Part shown: in pieces, positions 58,199 to 64,000 of the stretch
How the letters are laid out: every line of letters starts with the position of its first letter
Numbering within the stretch: the first letter of the stretch is position 1
Program-made: the position numbers and the translations under genes
Assembly (NCBI RefSeq): GCF_020523625.1
Contig: NZ_JAJAQH010000001.1
Span: forward strand, 74,930-138,929
DNA from: Methylovorus menthalis
Lineage (GTDB): Bacteria > Pseudomonadota > Gammaproteobacteria > Burkholderiales > Methylophilaceae
Direction: 5' to 3'
Length of the DNA stretch: 64,000 bases
Notes under the pieces: model-generated
The model's input: only the letters and a program-made list of their open reading frames with translations
The model's database searches: none
What the model was told of the DNA's origin: nothing

Positions 58199-60802
58199 AT
58201 GGGTCTCAATCATTACTGGCAAAAACGCAATTTCAATATAACCCCTGAGCCTGCAGGCACCGTCGCCAGCGCTGGCGATACCCTGGCGTTTTATATCCAG
58301 CGTCATCACGCGCGGCGCTTGCATTATGACTTTCGGCTGGAGCTGGATGGCGTGCTGAAAAGCTGGGCGATCCCCAAAGGCCCGACCCTGGACCCCAAGG
58401 AAAAGCGCTTGGCGGTACATGTGGAAGACCACCCGCTGGAATACGGGCACTTTGAAGGACAGATTCCCGAGCATCAGTATGGCGCCGGGCGCGTGGTGCT
58501 GTGGGACTGCGGCACCTGGGAACCGCTGGAAGAGCCGCATGCCGGTTACCAGAAAGGCGCTCTCAAATTCATGCTGCATGGCGAAAAATTGTCCGGCAAA
58601 TGGGCATTGGTACGCATGGGTAAAAAGCCTGCGGAGGGATCCTCTGAAAAGGAAAATTGGCTGCTGATCAAGGAAAAGGATGATGTAGCGCAAAGCGGCG
58701 ACGATGCCAATATCACCGAGACGCGGCCGGAAAGCATACGCAATCTTTTCAGCGGGGATGCGCACCGGCCCCTGCAGAGCCCTGACAGAAAAAGCATGAC
58801 TGGCGCAACGTCCACCACGCGCGCGCGCAAGTCCACCAAAACAGAAGAAATACGGCAAGAAGACATTGTGCAATCGTCTGGCAAACCAGAACCCATGCCT
58901 ACCACCATGCAACCGCAACTGGCGTTGCTGGCGAAAAAAGCACCGCTGGGGGAAGACTGGCTGACCGAAGTGAAATTTGATGGTTATCGCATGCTGGCGC
59001 GTCGTGAGCAAGGGAAAGTCAGGCTTTACTCGCGGAATGGCCACGACTGGACGGCAAAATGGAAAGGCATTGCCGACGCCCTCAAGCAATTGCCGGTAGA
59101 CCAGGCCTGGCTCGATGGCGAGCTGGTGGCATTACAGGCCGATGGCAAGGTCAGCTTCCAGGCATTGCAGGATGCCATGCAAACCAATAGTGCAGCCACC
59201 CTGGCCTATTTCATATTTGACCTTATGTACCTGAATGGTCACGATCTTCGGCGGTTACCCTTGATCAAGCGCAAGGCCTTGCTGAAAACGCTGCTGGCGC
59301 ACTCTGCCGAAGATGGCCCGCTGCATTACAGTGACCATATTGCAGGCAATGCGCCGGAAGTGTTTGACCATGCCTGCCTGCATGATCTTGAAGGGGTCAT
59401 TGCCAAGCGCGCAGATGCCCCTTATCAGCCGCGGCGCTCTGACGACTGGCTGAAAGTAAAATGCGGCTTGCGCCAGGAATTTGTCATCGGCGGCTACACT
59501 GATCCCGCGGGTAATCGGCAGGGGTTTGGCGCGCTGCTGCTAGGGGTGTATGACGCCGACGGAGCCCTGCATTATGCTGGACGCGTGGGCACGGGGTTTA
59601 CCGAAACCACGCTGACCCAGCTGAGCCGGCAATTTGGCCGCTTGCAACGGGCAAGCTCGCCATTTCGCGGCAAGCTGACCGGGCTGCAAATGCGCGGCGT
59701 GCACTGGCTGACGCCCAAGCTGGTGGCAGAAGTGCGCTTCGCGCAATGGACCGATAGCCAGATCGTGCGGCATGCCGCTTTTGTCGGTGTGCGTCAGGAT
59801 AAACCAGCACGCGACATCGTGCATGAAACCTCGGTCACACCGCCCCTGCCATCTGCAAATACCGCATCCGCCACCGAGCCCCCCCGACCAAAAAGCCCGC
59901 AACGCGGCGCGTCTGAACGTGATATCGCGGGTGTGCGACTGACGCATCCAGGAAAGATCCTGTTCGCCCAAGCCCAGCTGAGCAAGCAGGATCTGGCGCA
60001 TTACTACGAAGAAATCGCGCCATGGATATTGCCGCAACTGCAGGGTCGCCCCTTGTCCCTGGTGCGCTGCCCGACGGGTGCCGGACAGCAATGCTTTTTC
60101 CAGAAGCATGCCGCCATGACCATCCCGGACAATGTGCGGCGTATTCAGGTGCCGGTCAGCGGATTTTCGGATGATTACATGGTGGTGGATGATCTGCCCG
60201 CGTTAATTTCCCTGGTGCAAATGGGCGTACTGGAGATACACACCTGGGGTTCACGCGAGGGCCATCTGGAGCAGCCGGACCGTATCATTTTCGACCTCGA
60301 CCCGGACGAAACCCTCAAATGGACCACCGTGGTGGAAAGTGCTCAACTGGTGCGTGCATTGTTGCAGGCGCTGGGCTTGGAGAGCTTTGCCAAAACCACG
60401 GGCGGAAAAGGCATACACGTGGTGATCCCGATCGTGCCAGAACATAGCTGGAAGACCATCAAGGCTTTCAGCAAGGCGACCGCGCAGTATCTTGAGAAAC
60501 AACTGCCCGACCGCTTTACTGCAAACATGTCCAAGGAAAAGCGCACCGGCAAAGTGTTTATCGACTATTTGCGCAATGCGCCAGGTGCCACGGCGATTGC
60601 CGCCTACTCCAGCCGGGCAAAACCGACGGCTACCGTGTCCGTGCCGATATCATGGGATGAACTGAATATGGGGATAAGGTCTGATACGTTCACCGTTGCC
60701 ACGTTGCCAGAGCGTCTTGCGCAGCTGAAACAAGACCCTTGGCAGGACTATGAGCGCCTGCGGCAACATATCACCACCGCCATGCTGGAGATGTTTACCT
60801 GA
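58199..60802 (+). CDS. ligD: Multifunctional DNA ligase D (phosphoesterase-ligase-polymerase)
   Basis: End-joining enzyme of 867 residues with all three modules. The 3'-phosphoesterase (about 20-180) has FYIQRHHARRLHYDFRLELDGVLKSWAIPKGP and EYGHFEGQIPEHQYGAG. The ATP-dependent ligase (about 235-540) has EVKFDGYR with the adenylated Lys259, and KRADAPYQPRRSDDWLKVK. The primase-polymerase (about 580-865) has IIFDLDPDE with metal-binding Asp699 and Asp701, plus TTGGKGIHVVIPI. Order PE-LIG-POL is that of Pseudomonas LigD. Operon with ku. Confidence 0.95.
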   Translation: MGLNHYWQKRNFNITPEPAGTVASAGDTLAFYIQRHHARRLHYDFRLELDGVLKSWAIPKGPTLDPKEKRLAVHVEDHPLEYGHFEGQIPEHQYGAGRVVLWDCGTWEPLEEPHAGYQKGALKFMLHGEKLSGKWALVRMGKKPAEGSSEKENWLLIKEKDDVAQSGDDANITETRPESIRNLFSGDAHRPLQSPDRKSMTGATSTTRARKSTKTEEIRQEDIVQSSGKPEPMPTTMQPQLALLAKKAPLGEDWLTEVKFDGYRMLARREQGKVRLYSRNGHDWTAKWKGIADALKQLPVDQAWLDGELVALQADGKVSFQALQDAMQTNSAATLAYFIFDLMYLNGHDLRRLPLIKRKALLKTLLAHSAEDGPLHYSDHIAGNAPEVFDHACLHDLEGVIAKRADAPYQPRRSDDWLKVKCGLRQEFVIGGYTDPAGNRQGFGALLLGVYDADGALHYAGRVGTGFTETTLTQLSRQFGRLQRASSPFRGKLTGLQMRGVHWLTPKLVAEVRFAQWTDSQIVRHAAFVGVRQDKPARDIVHETSVTPPLPSANTASATEPPRPKSPQRGASERDIAGVRLTHPGKILFAQAQLSKQDLAHYYEEIAPWILPQLQGRPLSLVRCPTGAGQQCFFQKHAAMTIPDNVRRIQVPVSGFSDDYMVVDDLPALISLVQMGVLEIHTWGSREGHLEQPDRIIFDLDPDETLKWTTVVESAQLVRALLQALGLESFAKTTGGKGIHVVIPIVPEHSWKTIKAFSKATAQYLEKQLPDRFTANMSKEKRTGKVFIDYLRNAPGATAIAAYSSRAKPTATVSVPISWDELNMGIRSDTFTVATLPERLAQLKQDPWQDYERLRQHITTAMLEMFT

Positions 60803-60850
60803 CGGTGGGCTGAGGGCTGACCTTCATTCCTCACCTTCGTCCCTGACCTC

Positions 60851-61219
60851 TCACCAGCAGGGCGAAAACATCCAGGCCACTATCCATAGCACCAGCACCA
60901 GCAGGGAAAACAGCAATCCACTCCAGACACCAAGATAAGCCACAAAACTAACGGGCGTAGGCTGATCAGCTGTTACATGAGCATGAGCGCTGGATTGCTC
61001 CTGCTGTTTGGCAGCCGCGGTCATGCGCCGCCAAAGGCGCCAGGCATGCATGGCGATGAGAAAATTCACCACAAAAGCCAGGAGTGGCAAGCTCTGCAAC
61101 ACCAGGTCAGGCACATGCAAGGCAGGCACGCCGCAGGCAGGCATCGCCCAGACATACAGCAAGGTGAGGCTGATAAGCGCCAGGGCTGGAGCGAGCAACA
61201 AGGCTAGCCAGCTGCTCAT
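60851..61219 (-). CDS. Small membrane protein, unknown
   Basis: Protein of 122 residues with three likely membrane segments (about 3-24, 41-60 and 93-117) and a cytoplasmic or periplasmic loop RLWRRMTAAAKQQEQSSAHAHVTADQPTP. A Shine-Dalgarno AGGA sits 8 bases ahead of the ATG. No family recognised with confidence; proteins of this design occur next to cytochrome oxidase genes, but none is here. Convergent with ligD. Confidence 0.65.
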   Translation of the reverse strand: MSSWLALLLAPALALISLTLLYVWAMPACGVPALHVPDLVLQSLPLLAFVVNFLIAMHAWRLWRRMTAAAKQQEQSSAHAHVTADQPTPVSFVAYLGVWSGLLFSLLVLVLWIVAWMFSPCW

Positions 61220-61430
61220 GCCAGGCTTCCTGAATAACTCGCCTTATGTTGGATCGTCATGTTCATTCCCGATACGACTGACAAGACTATTCATCATGAG
61301 CTCTACCGTTAGCGCGCGGTATAAGACCTGGCCTTATCGCCATGTCGGATAATTTCATGGCTGGCTGGATTTTCCCGAGCACCCTGGCAAGCCAACGGGT
61401 ATGTATGTCCGGTCTTCAACTCGCCGCCAC

Positions 61431-61463
61431 AAAAGAAAAACGGGGCTAATGGTGAGCCCCGTT
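61431..61463 (-). terminator. Terminator of the 2OG oxygenase gene
   Basis: On the minus strand AACGGGGCT and AGCCCCGTT pair around a 7-base loop and are followed by TTTTTCTTTT. It lies 26 bases after the stop of the oxygenase gene. The 269 bases from here to the preceding membrane-protein gene hold nothing else recognisable. Confidence 0.85.
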
Positions 61464-61488
61464 ATCCTGACTTTTTCAAACCCGCGGA

Positions 61489-62292
61489 TTAACCACGATT
61501 GGGGCGTACGCGCTCCCATAAATAGCGCAGGCTGAATTTATCGCGCGGGCGAGGCTTGTAGTTGGTCTTGTGCACTTCAATATCTTCGTAAATACGCTTG
61601 GAGGCCGTGTAGTAATAAAGCGCCATGGATTTGCGCGTGATGTCATCCGGGGTATTGAGTGGCTCGGGATGTCCGTGGTTACTTTCCTCGTCGGTATTGA
61701 ACACCACACAGCGATTGAAAATGGGCGCCACTTTTTTCACGCACTGGGTCATCTTCTTGTCCCACAATTCCAGATCACCGCCATACTCCGGCTGCCAATC
61801 CTTGTTGAGGTAAATGATCATGTTGAGCCTGCGTTCCAGGTGCATGGATTTATTGATGCGAAAATCCGAATGCACGCCAAGCAGTCCGCCACGGCTGGTC
61901 TCATGAAAGCCGCCGCCATTGAAATAGGGATCGGGGATCAGGCCATCAATGCCTGTCATTTTTTGCAGGAACATCAATACAGGCGCCGAGTTTACAAAGG
62001 CAAACACCTCACGCAACTCGCGATTGCAGGCATTGGGGCTGATCTGGCGTTTATGCAGCCCGCGGTAACCACGCTCGTACACTTTTTCGTTGCTGGTCGC
62101 CTCGCGCGGAAACTGATCAAGAATGGACTGAGCCAGGGCTTCCGGCAAAAAATTGTCGATAACGATATGCGGAAAAGGCTCGGCCGCCTGGTACTGGCTC
62201 GCCAGTGTTTCCCCACAAGCCATGGCTAGAGACTCTTCAAGATAAGGCCCATCCTGCGTTTCAATCGGAAGGGTCAGGCTGACTGTTTGCAT
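61489..62292 (-). CDS. 2-oxoglutarate/Fe(II)-dependent oxygenase family protein
   Basis: Protein of 267 residues of the prolyl-4-hydroxylase-like fold. The iron-binding H-x-D is His141-Asp143 in LGVHSDFRIN, the distal His is 206 or 208 in EESNHGHPEPL, and Arg220 (ITRKSMALYYY) would bind 2-oxoglutarate. Segments PHIVIDNFLPEALAQSILDQFP and NMIIYLNKDWQPEYGGDLELWD are typical of the 2OG-Fe(II) oxygenases found near surface-polysaccharide genes or as stand-alone protein or sugar hydroxylases. The ATG at 62292 follows AAGGAG by 6 bases; eleven upstream codons are discarded. Substrate unknown. Confidence 0.85.
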   Translation of the reverse strand: MQTVSLTLPIETQDGPYLEESLAMACGETLASQYQAAEPFPHIVIDNFLPEALAQSILDQFPREATSNEKVYERGYRGLHKRQISPNACNRELREVFAFVNSAPVLMFLQKMTGIDGLIPDPYFNGGGFHETSRGGLLGVHSDFRINKSMHLERRLNMIIYLNKDWQPEYGGDLELWDKKMTQCVKKVAPIFNRCVVFNTDEESNHGHPEPLNTPDDITRKSMALYYYTASKRIYEDIEVHKTNYKPRPRDKFSLRYLWERVRPNRG

Positions 62293-62650
62293 CAATGCTC
62301 CTTGCGTCTTTCGTGGTGCAAGCACACCTCATGATGTGCGATAGACGATGATTATAAGCGGGCTTGCGCCCTGTCGATAAAGCAAAGCCCCTTCCAAGGG
62401 TGGCAAGGGGCAAAACCGTTACCCATCGGATAAACGGCCATAACTACTGCAAATTTAACGCCATGCCAGCGCATGCCTGCCAGCAAGGTAAATGGCCGCT
62501 GCCGACGGAATACAGGCTCAAATTATCCCATCAACCCACGCGTCTTAGAACAGAAATTACATCTTCAGGCTTTAAAAATGTCAGCGATGGATGGAGGGGA
62601 TGCCTGCGCCAGGATAAGCCTCCTCTGATACTGTACCCCATACCATGCAT
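62293..62650. other. Intergenic region without recognised gene
   Basis: These 358 bases lie between the oxygenase gene and a small unknown gene. The only structure seen is a hairpin-like GCCCCTT...AAGGGGC (about 62387-62411). No tRNA, small gene or promoter pair could be supported. An antisense-looking frame over 62364-62849 has no Shine-Dalgarno and overlaps the next gene. Confidence 0.5.
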
Positions 62651-62947
62651 TCAGCCGCCCTTGCACTCAAGGCCGGGATTCAGCATTTTGAGTTGCTCAA
62701 TTGCCGCTTGTATGGCGCCATCAGTCCCACCCGGCGCTTGGACTTCATCCGGCACCAGCGCCGGGGCATCATCAGACAGGGGGGCCACCTTGGCCACACC
62801 ATATCCACTCGGGGCTTCATTCGGCAGGGCCGCACGACCGCTGATCTGATAACTGCGGTAAATGGAGGGAATCCCTTCTTCGTCCAGGGTGTCACTGGTA
62901 AAAAAGATGCGGATTGATACGGCGGGCAATGAATTCTCGGCTGTCAT
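62651..62947 (-). CDS. Small hypothetical protein
   Basis: Ninety-eight residues starting MTAENSLPAVSIRIFFTSDTLDEEGIPSIYRSY, preceded by GGAGG with 6-base spacing. The middle is Ala/Pro-rich (GRAALPNEAPSGYGVAKVAPLSDDAPALVPDEVQAPGG) and probably disordered; a last helix follows (GAIQAAIEQLKMLNP). No family recognised. The strong ribosome binding site is the chief evidence. Confidence 0.6.
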   Translation of the reverse strand: MTAENSLPAVSIRIFFTSDTLDEEGIPSIYRSYQISGRAALPNEAPSGYGVAKVAPLSDDAPALVPDEVQAPGGTDGAIQAAIEQLKMLNPGLECKGG

Positions 62948-63151
62948 GTCATACCTCCATAAAATGATGATCAGTGCTGGGCCAACTATGCAGGCTGAAT
63001 AAAGCATCATACTACTGATTGAAGAAGAGGCGTTTTACTCCACCTCTCCCTTCGCCTGGCTGCTCAGGAAGCTGCTGTGGCGGCTCACCTTCATGTGAGT
63101 ACAGGCTGGCGCTTGCGTTCCCTGCCTGTAGCGGCACACGAGGTCAACCTG

Positions 63152-63184
63152 CCATTTGCAGGCTCCTCATGTAACGGCAAATGG
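63152..63184. repeat. 8-bp inverted repeat before the PNPOx gene
   Basis: CCATTTGC (63152-63159) and GCAAATGG (63177-63184) are perfect inverted copies 17 bases apart. TTAGAAT at 63186-63192 directly follows and could be a -10. The pair may be an operator for the gene that begins at 63237. Confidence 0.35.
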
Positions 63185-63236
63185 GGTTAGAATGCCTGTC
63201 CAGTCGCTTAACCGTTGGTTTTTTTGGGGGGTGAAC

Positions 63237-63893
63237 ATGAGTGATCTTTATGGCGCGCAGCACCGCGTGTTGCAGCAGCAGTTTGATACCGTCAGCATGG
63301 CTGACCGGGTGAGCGAATTTATCGTCGTTCCCGACATTAGCGATGAGCATCGTGGTTTCATCGAGAGCCGTGACATGTTTTTTCTTTCCACCGTGGATCA
63401 CCGCGGCTTTCCTACCTGCTCTTATAAAGGGGGCAGCACAGGCTTCGTAAAGGTGCTGGACAGCAAGACCCTGGCCTTCCCTAGCCTGGACGGCAATGGC
63501 ATGTATCTGTCCATGGGCAACATGACCCTAAACCCGAAAATCGGCATGCTGTTTATCGACTTTGAGCACCCACACCGAGTGCGCGTGCACGGCACAGCGC
63601 AGATTGTGCCCAATGACCCCTTGTTGCAGGAATACAAGGAGGCAGAACTGGTGGTGCGCGTGACGATAGAGGAAATATTCATCAACTGTCCGCGCTACAT
63701 CCACCCTCACCAGCGCGTGGCGACATCGCGTTATGTGCCGCAAGCAGATTGCCCAACGCCCCTGCCGCAATGGAAGCGTATTGACGGCCTGCAGGATGCC
63801 TTGCCAGCCCGCGACCAGCATGTGGCGGAATCGCTGGGAGGGACGATCAGCTTTGAACAATATGCCGAGCTGGTCATGAAAGGCGAGGGTTAG
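63237..63893 (+). CDS. Pyridoxamine 5'-phosphate oxidase-family protein
   Basis: Flavin-type split-barrel protein of 218 residues: MSDLYGAQHRVLQQQFDT, a leading helix, then MFFLSTVDHRGFPTCSYKGGSTGFVKVLDSKTLAFPSLDGNGMYLSMGNMTLNPKIGMLFIDFEHPHRVRVHGTAQI, which is the PNPOx-like beta barrel with FMN-binding loops. True PNPOx residues for pyridoxine phosphate are absent, so an FMN- or F420-type reductase-like oxidoreductase is more likely. The chosen ATG has GGGGGG close upstream; 27 open codons before it are discarded. Confidence 0.8.
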   Translation: MSDLYGAQHRVLQQQFDTVSMADRVSEFIVVPDISDEHRGFIESRDMFFLSTVDHRGFPTCSYKGGSTGFVKVLDSKTLAFPSLDGNGMYLSMGNMTLNPKIGMLFIDFEHPHRVRVHGTAQIVPNDPLLQEYKEAELVVRVTIEEIFINCPRYIHPHQRVATSRYVPQADCPTPLPQWKRIDGLQDALPARDQHVAESLGGTISFEQYAELVMKGEG

Positions 63894-63934
63894 AAGATCG
63901 CTGCCGCGCATTCGGGACCCAATCCGGAGCCGGC

Positions 63935-63970
63935 ATCTGCCAGCGGGCGCTATAATGCCAGCTGGCAGAT
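63935..63970 (+). promoter_or_regulatory. TATAAT caged in a 10-bp inverted repeat
   Basis: ATCTGCCAGC (63935-63944) and GCTGGCAGAT (63961-63970) are perfect inverted copies 16 bases apart, with TATAAT at 63951-63956 between them. A repressor bound to the dyad would cover the -10. A matching -35 is not convincing. The gene served would lie beyond the window end. Confidence 0.45.
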
Positions 63971-64000
63971 CGGGCGCGTCAGGCGCCAGAAATAACAGGG

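Noticed and set aside
62387-62411. GC-rich hairpin that might be a riboswitch part
   Set aside because: No match to any riboswitch core that I know (c-di-GMP, cobalamin, SAM, TPP) on either strand.

Overview
The window reads as the chromosome of an obligately aerobic, methylotrophic betaproteobacterium, most likely of the family Methylophilaceae (Methylobacillus/Methylovorus type). The grounds are a lanthanide-type PQQ methanol dehydrogenase (XoxF) with codon choice typical of very high expression, betaproteobacterial gene orders (rpe-gph-trpEGDC, hemA-prfA-prmC, metX-metW, mreBCD-mrdA-rodA-rlpA-dac-dat-ybeD-lipB-lipA), and the absence of any sign of transfer in the housekeeping part. No rRNA, tRNA, CRISPR array, insertion sequence, integrase or prophage gene was recognised. 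The genus assignment is inference.

Layout. 0-3.3 kb: penicillin-binding protein 1A and a conserved unknown protein. 3.3-10.3 kb, minus strand: hemB, then an rpe-gph-trpE-trpG-trpD-(DUF3465)-trpC run. Between gph and trpE lies a 16-residue leader peptide ending W-R-W-W-R, too short for ordinary gene calling, which points to tryptophan-dependent attenuation. 10.5-14.2 kb: hemA-prfA-(DUF2127)-prmC. 14.3-24.6 kb: gamma carbonic anhydrase, metX-metW, a SafE-like membrane protein, an AmpG-like permease, exonuclease III, pyrE, a family-6 type DNA glycosylase and gatCAB. 24.8-35.3 kb: the rod-shape and wall-elongation block mreB | mreCD-mrdA-rodA-rlpA-dacC-dat followed by ybeD-lipB-lipA. A GNRA-loop hairpin separates mreB from mreC.

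35.3-39.2 kb: a MocR/GntR-type regulator that lacks the PLP-binding lysine at the expected place. A 476-base intergenic region with two 15-bp direct repeats 21 bp apart and a perfect CRP-type palindrome separates it from xoxF. xoxF stands alone, without xoxG, xoxJ or mxa genes, and ends in a strong terminator.

39.2-62.3 kb is accessory in character and looks like a stress and desiccation island: DUF2171, small secreted or disordered proteins, a PurD-like ATP-grasp ligase with a NPPY-type methyltransferase divergent from a heme-oxygenase-like diiron oxidase (HDO), then glgE, a treS-maltokinase fusion, treZ and treY, a hemerythrin-like protein, and the Ku/LigD end-joining pair. The GlgE and TreYZ enzymes together link trehalose, maltose 1-phosphate and linear alpha-glucan. 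No branching enzyme (glgB) is in the window. The ATP-grasp/methyltransferase/HDO trio is the best candidate here for an undescribed pathway. The window closes with a 2-oxoglutarate oxygenase, a small unknown protein, a PNPOx-fold protein, and at the very end a -10-like TATAAT caged in a 10-bp inverted repeat.
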